From positions 1-33,179 of the forward strand of contig JAKIUV010000020.1 of assembly GCA_021647375.1 (NCBI GenBank): 33,179 nt of DNA, given 5' to 3'. The notes beneath the pieces are model-generated. The model was not told the DNA's origin and did no database searches. It saw only the letters and a program-made list of their open reading frames with translations. How positions within the stretch are numbered: position 1 is the first letter of the stretch; every line of letters begins with the position of its first letter. The DNA comes from Robiginitomaculum sp. (GTDB lineage: Bacteria > Pseudomonadota > Alphaproteobacteria > Caulobacterales > Maricaulaceae). Below, piece after piece: positions 1 through 7,238 of the stretch. Made by a program: the position numbers and the translations under genes.

Positions 1-260
1 GTATCCGTGCGCTCACCCCACTTAATCTCGACCTCATAGGTTTTCTTGGCCTCGACCAAATACGGCATGGTTTTGGTGGCATCGCCAAGTGCTATCGGTA
101 ATATGCCGGTCGCAAGCGGGTCAAGTGTCCCTGCGTGGCCCGCCTTCTGCGCCCCAAAAATCCAGCGCACCTTACCCACCGCTTGGGTTGATGTCATACC
201 AAGTGGTTTATCAAAATTGACCCAACCGTGTACTGGATTGCCTTTTCTGCGTCGCGCCAA
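1..260 (-). CDS. truB: tRNA pseudouridine(55) synthase TruB, 5' part only
   Basis: This is the N-terminal 86 codons of TruB, which isomerises U55 of tRNA elongator arms to pseudouridine; the rest lies beyond the left edge. The translation has the family's early block (GNPVHGWVNFDKPLGMTST) and then the catalytic motif GHAGTLDPLATG, in which the Asp of TLDP is the known nucleophile. I place the start at a TTG (260-258) because AAGGAG-type sequence (267-272) lies 6 nt upstream and the protein then begins ARRRKGNP, as in relatives. An in-frame TTG at 266 is possible but too close to the ribosome site. The usual partners rbfA and rpsO are not visible; upstream is an unrelated lipoprotein gene separated by a terminator, so truB probably has its own promoter in 261-309. 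Confidence 0.93.
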   Translation of the reverse strand, partial: MARRRKGNPVHGWVNFDKPLGMTSTQAVGKVRWIFGAQKAGHAGTLDPLATGILPIALGDATKTMPYLVEAKKTYEVEIKWGERTD

Positions 261-309
261 GTTCAACTCCTTTTTGTTTAACGGTTATATAGTATAACGC
301 ACAGAAAAA

Positions 310-333
310 AACAGCGGTGAAATCACCGCTGTT
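310..333 (-). terminator. Rho-independent terminator of the lipoprotein gene
   Basis: A perfect 11-bp stem (AACAGCGGTGA / TCACCGCTGTT) with a 2-nt turn, although a real RNA loop would open the top pairs. Read on the minus strand it is followed by a run of T (complement of the A-run 304-310), the classic intrinsic terminator form. It lies 50 nt beyond the stop codon of the lipoprotein gene at 384-2162 and isolates it from truB. Confidence 0.85.
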
Positions 334-383
334 GAAGTTTTATATTCTGCCTATTTTCCTTATAGGTTTTTTATAGAGACATA

Positions 384-2162
384 CTATCTGTCTTCGACCC
401 GTGTCCGCACAGAAGCTCCGTGGGGATCGCTATGCTCGGCACCTGTATAAAGGTGACCGCCAGGCGCGGCTACTGGTGCCGTATCGATAGTATTGGTGGT
501 TCTGAGAACGGCGACTAATTTACCGCCAGCACCACCGTCTGTAATTTCAATGACACCAACGCCCGGGCAACTGCCTTGGGCGGAGTGGGTCACGGATACA
601 GGCGTCGGGCCGCGCAGAGCAACCATGATATATTTACCGTTCGGTTCCCCTTCCATCAAATCCGGTGCCGGATCATTGGTGGGTAGGCCTGCATCGTCAG
701 TTACAGACGCGCCTGCACAAGCACCCGTGCCCGTGCCTTTGCCGTCGGCAGAGGTGAGGTCATATGTTGTCCGCTCCAGAGATCTCGTGTTGAAAACCTC
801 GACGGTATTTTGCACCCGGTCTGAATTGTGGACGTGGGAGCCGAAGTTTAGCCTTGTAGCACCGTGAGCATCACGGCGTGTAGATGTACCTGGAAGTTGA
901 CCCGTATTGTTAGCTGCCATCCCAGTTGGATTGCCCAGAGTAGCCGTATTGTTCGGGTCTCTAAACACCAATGTAGGCGCAGGTGTATTTGGCGCACTGG
1001 GTGTCGCAGTAAATGTATCAGCGATTGTGTACATAGTAAATGTAGACTGGGTTGCGCCCGAGCCAGCAGCAGATGCACCCGCATTGATCCACATTTGTCC
1101 GTTTACATCAACACCGCCACAACCCGCACCGTTCACTGTGCCTTGGTCGTACTCGCCAATAATCGTCATGGGTGTTGAACGGGTATTGGCAATGATTAAG
1201 CCGCCGCCGCCAAATGTGACATAGGCATTGTCATTATCAGATACAATCGGGCAAACGATTACATTAGCCGGACGACCGCCATTGCCAGCGTCAGGCCCGG
1301 ACACACAGCCGTTTTCTTTACAAACACCAGCCGGGGTCAAATCGCCGAGAGCGCCCATATTGTACGCACCGCTAACCGTCGATACCAATGCATTGCCTGC
1401 AGCATTATTGCCAACAAATGCAGTCGCGCCGTCCGTAATCGTCATGTTTTTACCTACACCCATGGAGGCGGATAAATTGAAGTCTGCTCCGGTAATTCGC
1501 CCATTTGCGTCTCTGGTAACATCAATACGTTCCAACACGCGGCCATGGAGGTTGGCTAGCAAAAGTGCGCTACCGTCCGAATTCCAAAACGACATATGTA
1601 GGGAGCGCCCAGCAGATGTGCCGCTGACCCTGAACAGGGCTACGGCTTCTTTGGTAGCACCGTCAACAATGCCGATATAACCGCCAGTTGGGGCAAACAT
1701 ATTGACATTCATATACATGTTTTGCGGATCTGCGATCATGCCGTGTAGACGACCAAAATTAGGCAATGTCGCCAAAGTAGCACCTGTTGCACCGCCAGTC
1801 CCGACCTGTGTCAACGTACCTGGAAAGACTGCATTGACATCACAAGGCGCAGGAATGCCGCCCGCGCAACCAACCGGTTGAGCCGCCGCGCCGCCGTCGA
1901 CTTGTGCTTGAACATCTTCACTGCGCCACACCCAGATAAAACTGCCATTGACACCGCGTGCCGCTTGGCCAGCAACTGAATTTGATTGATCTGATGCCCA
2001 GACTTCATAAGGCACCGTACTGTTAATGGGCTGTTTTCCAGCCGAATTATCGACGGCATCCAACACGTCATCACAGCCCGCCAACCCGAGTGCAAGCACT
2101 GCGGCTCCGGTCATTAGCAAGCCTGTTTTAATAGATTTAATTTTAGACATATTTTTACGCAT
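384..2162 (-). CDS. large Cys-rich secreted lipoprotein of unknown function
   Basis: A 592-residue protein with a lipoprotein signal: Lys/Arg-rich start, hydrophobic stretch, and lipobox LAGC giving a lipidated Cys at residue 30. Asp follows at +2, which in E. coli would retain it in the inner membrane; whether that rule holds here is unknown. The mature part is rich in Gly, Asn and Thr with short beta-type stretches, reminiscent of a beta-propeller, but I see no diagnostic repeat. There are many Cys (for example VGCAGGIPAPCDV and VCKENGCVSG), suggesting disulfides. There are also several His-Asp clusters (SHVHNSD, EHSDPHG) that could bind metal. AAGGGG lies just upstream of the chosen ATG; a second ATG four codons later is possible. 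It is monocistronic, with a terminator at 310-333. I do not recognise a named family. Confidence 0.85.
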   Translation of the reverse strand: MRKNMSKIKSIKTGLLMTGAAVLALGLAGCDDVLDAVDNSAGKQPINSTVPYEVWASDQSNSVAGQAARGVNGSFIWVWRSEDVQAQVDGGAAAQPVGCAGGIPAPCDVNAVFPGTLTQVGTGGATGATLATLPNFGRLHGMIADPQNMYMNVNMFAPTGGYIGIVDGATKEAVALFRVSGTSAGRSLHMSFWNSDGSALLLANLHGRVLERIDVTRDANGRITGADFNLSASMGVGKNMTITDGATAFVGNNAAGNALVSTVSGAYNMGALGDLTPAGVCKENGCVSGPDAGNGGRPANVIVCPIVSDNDNAYVTFGGGGLIIANTRSTPMTIIGEYDQGTVNGAGCGGVDVNGQMWINAGASAAGSGATQSTFTMYTIADTFTATPSAPNTPAPTLVFRDPNNTATLGNPTGMAANNTGQLPGTSTRRDAHGATRLNFGSHVHNSDRVQNTVEVFNTRSLERTTYDLTSADGKGTGTGACAGASVTDDAGLPTNDPAPDLMEGEPNGKYIMVALRGPTPVSVTHSAQGSCPGVGVIEITDGGAGGKLVAVLRTTNTIDTAPVAAPGGHLYTGAEHSDPHGASVRTRVEDR

Positions 2163-2481
2163 GTAGTCTTCCCCTTTTTGTTAAGTGCGTTCCGATTCTT
2201 CGGTTTACTGCGACAATATGTAGCACATGGCGGGTGACTTGGCAAATATTAGTTTTTACTAATTTAGGAACGCCTAATTTGTATGCCGCGACGATTACCG
2301 CTCTTACCATTTCGACCACGTACTTTGTATAGGAATTCGTAAACTGTTAACCTATTTATTCGACGGATTATTAATATCAAACTTTCACTGCGTTTTCACG
2401 CCGATGTGTTTCTATCGCTTTAAATTGGTGCCCTGTCAGAAACTTTGACACAAATTTTGGGCGTGAACCTAGGGGAAGAGT
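2163..2481. other. intergenic region between divergent lipoprotein and cpaB genes
   Basis: A 319-base AT-rich gap holding the divergent promoters of the lipoprotein gene (minus) and the tad genes (plus). I looked for a small Flp/Fap pilin gene, which often precedes cpaB, and found no credible ORF with a prepilin motif. A TTTGACAC motif near 2443-2450 could be a -35 element for cpaB, but no convincing -10 follows. The plus-strand ribosome site AGGGGA at 2471-2476 belongs to cpaB. Confidence 0.6.
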
Positions 2482-3480
2482 GTGAGAAAAGGTACGATAA
2501 TTACATTGGGCGCATCTGCGGCTTTTGGCGTTTTGGCGATTGTTTTGGCGCGGGGGTTTATCAACACCGCCGTTAATACGCAATATGAGCAGGTCAGAGA
2601 TGAGAAAGCCAGAAAAGTTGCCAAGACAGCTACTTTGGTAAAAATGAAAACGGTGCCTGTAATGGTCGCAGATATGCGCCTCATGCCCGGTGAACCCTTG
2701 ACCGAGCAGTCCGTAAATATTGTAGAATTTCCGGAAAATTCCGTACCCGAGGGCAGTTACACTTCTTACGAAATGTTGTTTTTAGAGCCAAATAACCCTT
2801 CAGTGGTTTTAACGCAAATGGCTCAGGGCGAACCAGTCCTGGCGTTTAAAATCAGCGCTCCAGGTGGACGCGCATCTCTTTCAGCTCAGCTTGGTGATAA
2901 TATGCGCGCCGTGTCCATACGCGTAAATGATGTCTCGGGTGTTGCCGGGTTCGTCAGTCCGGAAGACACCGTAGATGTAATTTTAACCCGCGAAATAGAG
3001 GCAACTAAAATTGGCCGATACGGAAAAAATGTTAAAGGCGGTGACCGCAAAGCCAGCTTTATCGCAGAAATTCTACTGCAAAATATCAAGGTTCTCGGCA
3101 CAGACCAGACAACCAATATGGGGAGCGATGGACCAAAGCTTGCTAAAACTATTACGTTGGAAGTGAATGCAATGCAGGCACAAAAATTGGCTTTGGCAAA
3201 ATCGGTTGGCACTCTGACTTTGGCATTGCGCGCCGTAGGAACCAGCGAAACATTTACCGCTAGTGCTCTCAGGGTCGGTGATTTAACGGGCAAAAAAACC
3301 AGACCGCGACGCTCAGTGCGCACAAAAAAGGCCCGGCCCGTTAACCAGACGGCCCAAGTGGTCGTGGTGCGCGATGGGCAACCACGTCTGGTCAAAGTTT
3401 ACCGGGATGAGGCCAAGAAACAAGATATGGCGAGCTTGCAAAATCCAGCAGGCCAAAATCTAGCAGGGGGCACCCAATAA
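2482..3480 (+). CDS. cpaB: Flp/Tad pilus assembly protein CpaB (RcpC)
   Basis: A 332-residue CpaB/RcpC protein, a periplasmic component of the Tad (tight adherence) secretion machine thought to work with the outer-membrane secretin. An N-terminal membrane anchor (about residues 8-27) is followed by an SAF-type domain with the family pattern VMVADMRLMPGEPL and, later, the RcpC block with RAVSIRVNDVSGVAGFVSPEDTVDVI. The C-terminal ~60 residues are basic and low in complexity (KKTRPRRSVRTKKARP). The start is GTG, chosen because AGGGGA lies a few bases upstream and the protein then opens directly into the anchor. Its stop codon shares one base with the ATG of cpaC, indicating translational coupling. 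It is the first gene of a partial tad operon. Confidence 0.93.
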   Translation: MRKGTIITLGASAAFGVLAIVLARGFINTAVNTQYEQVRDEKARKVAKTATLVKMKTVPVMVADMRLMPGEPLTEQSVNIVEFPENSVPEGSYTSYEMLFLEPNNPSVVLTQMAQGEPVLAFKISAPGGRASLSAQLGDNMRAVSIRVNDVSGVAGFVSPEDTVDVILTREIEATKIGRYGKNVKGGDRKASFIAEILLQNIKVLGTDQTTNMGSDGPKLAKTITLEVNAMQAQKLALAKSVGTLTLALRAVGTSETFTASALRVGDLTGKKTRPRRSVRTKKARPVNQTAQVVVVRDGQPRLVKVYRDEAKKQDMASLQNPAGQNLAGGTQ

Positions 3481-4937
3481 TGGCATATAGAATTTCAAAC
3501 CTGCAAAACGCCGCAAAACTTTTATGGCCAGCTTTAATCCTTGGTACTTTCATGATAGCCAATGTCCCCGCCAACGCCAAATCCTGGGTTGAGGCTAGCG
3601 CCGAAATAAATACGGTCAATGCGGTGGTCGTCAAGGACGGTAATATCACACTTAGATCTGACACACCATTTTCAGAAGTCCGGGTCGCGGAAAGCAGCAT
3701 CGCCGATGTCGTTGTCTTGACCAATCATTCGTTTTTGGTCACGGGTAAAACCCGGGGTAAAACCAGCGTCATGATCTATGACAATAAAAAACGGCTATTG
3801 GATGTGATCAATGTTGAAGTAAATTTAGACATTCAAGGCCTGAAAAAAAGCCTGTACGAGACCTTCCCCAAAGAGCGCATTGAAGTACGCCGTATGGCAG
3901 GAAAGATTTATTTGTCCGGTGATGTTACTACATCAAGAATTGCCGAACAGGCCGAAAAAATTGCTGCAGCATATTCAAGCGCTGACGATGTAACTAGTGG
4001 CTTGATTGTACGCGATTCGCATCAGGTCATGCTAGAGGTACGCTTTGTTGAAGCTACGCGCTCTGCGATCAAAGAATTAGGTGTCGGACTTTTGGTGCAA
4101 CAAGCGGGACAGTTTTCTTTCGCAAGCGGCGTTGGTGCCATAGGCGGTAGTTCTGCCCTTAGTACCTTGTTGCAAGACACAATAGGTCCGACAAATATTG
4201 ATGTCAAAATCGATGCTTTGGAGGAAAGCGGTGTAATTCGTACATTGGCCGAACCCAATTTAATCTCCATGTCCGGCGAAACGGCCAGTTTTTTGGCCGG
4301 CGGAGAGTTCCCTATTCCAATCACGGGGCGAAACGGCGAGGTTACCATTACTTACCGCCAATTTGGTGTTGGTCTTTCCTTTACGCCGACCGTGCTTGAT
4401 GATGGTATTATCAATTTAAAAGTCAGCCCTGAGGTGAGCCAGCTTGATCCGACAAACTCAGTGCGGGTTGGCGGTGTGGAAGTGCCGGGCCTCACTATTC
4501 GCCGCGCCGATACTACGGTGGAGTTGCGCAATTCACAGAGCTTTGCCATTGCTGGCCTGCTACAAAACACCGAGACTAACCGTAAAACACAAGTGCCGTG
4601 GCTGGGCGATATTCCGGTGCTTGGAAGTTTGTTCCGCTCATCGCGGTTTAAAAACAACGAAACCGAATTGGTGATCATTGTTACGCCGCGCCTCGTACAG
4701 CCTGTGTCTGATATTAGCCAGTTGTCGACACCGCTGGACAATAATTATAGCCCAAGTGAAGCAGGGTTTTTCCTTGGCGGGCAAATGAATGGTAACGCAG
4801 CGAACCGAAGTCCTGTGGCGCAAAATTACGGCAAAGCCTTGCACGGGACATCTGCAACAAAACCGGGTGAACTAAAGCCAGCAAAAACCAAAGCGTCCGG
4901 CGGATTGTCAGCCCGCTACGGTCATGTGATTAATTAG
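3480..4937 (+). CDS. cpaC: Tad pilus outer-membrane secretin CpaC (RcpA)
   Basis: A 485-residue secretin forming the outer-membrane channel for the Flp pilus. A signal peptide ends near residue 34 (NVPANAKS). An N-terminal pilus-formation domain follows (LRSDTPFSEVRVAESSIADVVV), then a BON-like segment (IYLSGDVTTSRIAEQAEKI), then the secretin core from about residue 185, with the type II/III signature VPWLGDIPVLGSLFRS near residues 375-390 and TELVIIVTPRLV after it. The C-terminal tail (about 60 residues) is variable and basic. The start overlaps the cpaB stop by one base (TAATG). The length is typical for CpaC. The next gene, a short lipoprotein, could be a pilotin-like partner, but that is inference from position. 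Confidence 0.95.
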   Translation: MAYRISNLQNAAKLLWPALILGTFMIANVPANAKSWVEASAEINTVNAVVVKDGNITLRSDTPFSEVRVAESSIADVVVLTNHSFLVTGKTRGKTSVMIYDNKKRLLDVINVEVNLDIQGLKKSLYETFPKERIEVRRMAGKIYLSGDVTTSRIAEQAEKIAAAYSSADDVTSGLIVRDSHQVMLEVRFVEATRSAIKELGVGLLVQQAGQFSFASGVGAIGGSSALSTLLQDTIGPTNIDVKIDALEESGVIRTLAEPNLISMSGETASFLAGGEFPIPITGRNGEVTITYRQFGVGLSFTPTVLDDGIINLKVSPEVSQLDPTNSVRVGGVEVPGLTIRRADTTVELRNSQSFAIAGLLQNTETNRKTQVPWLGDIPVLGSLFRSSRFKNNETELVIIVTPRLVQPVSDISQLSTPLDNNYSPSEAGFFLGGQMNGNAANRSPVAQNYGKALHGTSATKPGELKPAKTKASGGLSARYGHVIN

Positions 4938-4946
4938 GGGATTACA

Positions 4947-5222
4947 ATGTATTTGAACACTAAATCTATTTTTTGCGGCGGTATTGCGCTCTTTATTTTG
5001 AACGGATGCGCTACAGCGAAGCCTGCGCTTGAGGGTCGTATTGATCCTCATTTGGGCAGTGCGGTTAAAGCGAATATCGCTGCACAATTTGTAGCACCAA
5101 GCCCGCAACAAAAAGCCAATACATATATTCCCGCAGACCCGAACCGTGCCGCTTTGGCCCGTAAAAATTACCGGGAAAACACAATAGATACGCCGGCAGC
5201 GGGCAGCCAAACCAGTAGATAG
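4947..5222 (+). CDS. short lipoprotein in the tad cluster
   Basis: A 91-residue predicted lipoprotein: hydrophobic start and lipobox LNGC with the lipidated Cys at residue 21. The mature part has DPHLGSAVKANIAAQFV followed by a short hydrophilic tail. I recall short lipoproteins with a related D-P-x-x-G-x-A-V-x-x-N-x-A-x-Q pattern in tad loci of other alphaproteobacteria; this is memory, not a search. It is much shorter than CpaD (~200 residues) and lacks its domain, so I do not call it CpaD. AGGGGA lies 5 nt upstream of the ATG. It sits 9 bases after cpaC and 19 before the CpaE-like gene, in one transcription unit, and may assist secretin targeting. Confidence 0.82.
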   Translation: MYLNTKSIFCGGIALFILNGCATAKPALEGRIDPHLGSAVKANIAAQFVAPSPQQKANTYIPADPNRAALARKNYRENTIDTPAAGSQTSR

Positions 5223-5241
5223 CAAAACAAAAGAGACCATT

Positions 5242-6204
5242 ATGGACGATAAATTAAGCAACAACGTTCTTGAGCTTCGCCAAATAGTGGAAGCTAATCT
5301 GGAAATTCCTGCGTCGGCGGATGATAAACCTGACGCGTCCGAAACAAAAGCCTCTAAGTTCACCCCCAAAAGTGCAGAACCCGAAGAGGTTAAAGAGGCC
5401 AAAATATGGGCTTATCTAGGCGTGGTCGGTGGGGCAGGCGTGACCAGTCTTGCCGTGCAATCCGCTTGGGAATTATCGACCTCGGAAGTGGACGGCGAAA
5501 AAGCCCGTGTGCTTTTGGTTGATTTGGATTTTGAACGGGGCGATTGCGCGGCCTATCTTGATATGGAAACCAGTATCAGCATTGCCGAGTTGAACGAAAC
5601 TGAGGGCCGCATGGACGAAAATCTAGCCGCTACCTTCATTCGCCGGGTTAGTCCGGGCTTGTCATTGCTAAGTGCAGAAGCAGAAATAGGCGGTAATGAT
5701 TTGCTTTCAACCAACGCTCTTTTGTCATTGCTGGACAGTGTCAGTAGTTTGTTTGATTATATTATTTTAGATGTACCGCCCATGTGGCGCGCCTGGACCC
5801 AAGCGGTTATTGGCGCCGCCGATAAATTTGCGCTGGTTACGGAGGCCCGTGTGCCTGCTCTTCATCTGACGCGGAAAATGGCTGAGGACATTCGTGAAGC
5901 CATGTCTTTGCCTGCTCTGCCGGATATTATATTAAACAAGCATGAGCGGCGCTCTCTTAGCGGCGGGCTTAGCCTTGGTGATGTACATAAAGTATTGAGA
6001 CGCGATAGCTGCTCGCAAATCGTTGTCGACGACGAAACCCTGCGCATTGCTATTAATACTGGCAAACCGGCAGGTGTTCTAAAACCAAAGAGCCGCTACA
6101 CGAAGTCGGTTCGTACACATGTTCGCATCTGGCGTAACTTGGAAGCGAAGACTGCAGCCAAAGCCGCACCGCGCCGCCGCGACAGGCGCGCGGCGCGCGG
6201 CTAA
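5242..6204 (+). CDS. cpaE: CpaE/TadZ-like ParA-family ATPase lacking the receiver domain
   Basis: A 320-residue MinD/ParA-superfamily protein placed where CpaE (TadZ), the polar localiser of the Tad machine, normally sits. After ~50 acidic residues comes the P-loop region GVVGGAGVTSLAV (about 58-70), then VLLVDLDFERGDCAAYLD, then ILDVPP (174-179). Caulobacter CpaE is over 500 residues with an N-terminal receiver-like domain; that domain is missing here. The P-loop is degenerate: both the signature Lys before GG and the Lys before Thr are replaced by Val. TadZ proteins are known to have atypical P-loops, so ATP binding could persist while hydrolysis is doubtful. The C-terminus is very basic (KAAPRRRDRRAARG). 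No tad gene follows; the next gene is a transporter. Confidence 0.85.
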   Translation: MDDKLSNNVLELRQIVEANLEIPASADDKPDASETKASKFTPKSAEPEEVKEAKIWAYLGVVGGAGVTSLAVQSAWELSTSEVDGEKARVLLVDLDFERGDCAAYLDMETSISIAELNETEGRMDENLAATFIRRVSPGLSLLSAEAEIGGNDLLSTNALLSLLDSVSSLFDYIILDVPPMWRAWTQAVIGAADKFALVTEARVPALHLTRKMAEDIREAMSLPALPDIILNKHERRSLSGGLSLGDVHKVLRRDSCSQIVVDDETLRIAINTGKPAGVLKPKSRYTKSVRTHVRIWRNLEAKTAAKAAPRRRDRRAARG

Positions 6205-6274
6205 AATGATCAAATTGGTATATTAATACGCCGAACGCCATAAAATCTATTTCGCATGAGTATATGATAGGCTA

Positions 6275-6300
6275 GGCTTGCTTTTTTCATGTAGCAAGCC
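6275..6300 (+). promoter_or_regulatory. stem-loop in the leader of the symporter gene
   Basis: A 7-bp inverted repeat, GGCTTGC at 6275-6281 and GCAAGCC at 6294-6300, lies directly before the ribosome site AAGGGG and ATG of the symporter gene. The loop contains a T-run. It could be a weak terminator for the tad genes or a leader hairpin; the sequence does not decide. Confidence 0.35.
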
Positions 6301-6311
6301 AAGGGGCAAAT

Positions 6312-7238
6312 ATGGACGCAGAGGCGCTCAACAATATCACACTGGACATGGGCGGACCTTGGGAAATGGTTTTGGCTGCCATGTTGGCCTTGATGATGTT
6401 TGCAGTAGCACTCGGCTTGAAGCCTGCTCAATTCGCATTTTTCAAATCTGATCCCAAGCACTATTTTGCGGGCGTATTGGCGCAACTTGTCGGCCTGCCG
6501 CTTCTTACACTTGGCTTGGTTCATGTACTGAACCCCATCCCTAGCCTCGCCCTTGGGATGATATTGGTGTCCTGCTGCCCCGGCGGTAATATTTCCAACA
6601 TCATGACTTTGTTTGGGCGCGGCAATACGGCTTTGTCGGTTTCTATGACCGCGACATCCAGTTTGGCGGCCGCGTTTATTACGCCTGTGTCTATTTTATT
6701 TTGGCTATCCCTTTATCCCCCAACCCGTGCGCTTTTGACGACGATCAATTTTGATGTTGGTGCCTTCTTGCTCCAGACCCTCATCATTCTGGCGATCCCG
6801 ATTTTGCTAGGTATGGTGGTTGCTTTCAAAGCGCCAATTTTCGCCGCCAAAGTCCAAAAGCCACTGGCAATAAGTGCCGTTACCGTGATGATGGTTATGA
6901 TTATTATCGGGTTTTATAAATACCGCGCCTTGATACCCATGGCTGCCGCCCTAGTTGTCCCCTTAGTGGTCATACATAATGCCTGTGCCTTGGCGTTAGG
7001 GTATTTAAGTGGTTTGCTGACGGGGGCAGATGTGCCAACAAGGCGGGCTTTGACCTTTGAGGTTGGGATACAAAATTCAGCACTGGGTTTTGTTATTTTA
7101 GTGACGCAATTGGACGGGCTAGGTGGCGCGGTAGTGCTGACGGGCTTGTGGGGTTTATGGCATTTAGTTGGCGGGTGGACCATGGTGGGTTTATTCCGAT
7201 ACGCAGACAAAAGAAAAAGGAGATATGTTGATGTTTGA
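6312..7238 (+). CDS. bile acid:sodium symporter (BASS/SBF) family transporter
   Basis: A 308-residue inner-membrane carrier with about nine or ten hydrophobic segments. It has the family's diagnostic loop VSCCPGGNISNIMTLFGRGNT (near residues 77-97, the substrate/sodium site region in ASBT homologues) and the later FEVGIQNSALGFVI crossover motif. BASS proteins move organic anions such as bile acids, pantoate or keto acids with sodium; the substrate here is not predictable. AAGGGG lies 7 nt upstream of the ATG. Its end overlaps the start of the following amidohydrolase by 8 bases, so the two are almost certainly co-translated, suggesting uptake of the compound hydrolysed by the neighbour, or export of its product. 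Confidence 0.92.
   Translation: MDAEALNNITLDMGGPWEMVLAAMLALMMFAVALGLKPAQFAFFKSDPKHYFAGVLAQLVGLPLLTLGLVHVLNPIPSLALGMILVSCCPGGNISNIMTLFGRGNTALSVSMTATSSLAAAFITPVSILFWLSLYPPTRALLTTINFDVGAFLLQTLIILAIPILLGMVVAFKAPIFAAKVQKPLAISAVTVMMVMIIIGFYKYRALIPMAAALVVPLVVIHNACALALGYLSGLLTGADVPTRRALTFEVGIQNSALGFVILVTQLDGLGGAVVLTGLWGLWHLVGGWTMVGLFRYADKRKRRYVDV

Noticed and set aside
46..297. Plus-strand 83-residue ORF
   Set aside because: It is the shadow of the minus-strand truB start; the reverse frame has clear TruB motifs.
2163..2481. Possible Flp pilin gene before cpaB
   Set aside because: No ORF with a prepilin cleavage motif or hydrophobic pilin helix; the ORFs here are short minus-strand artefacts.
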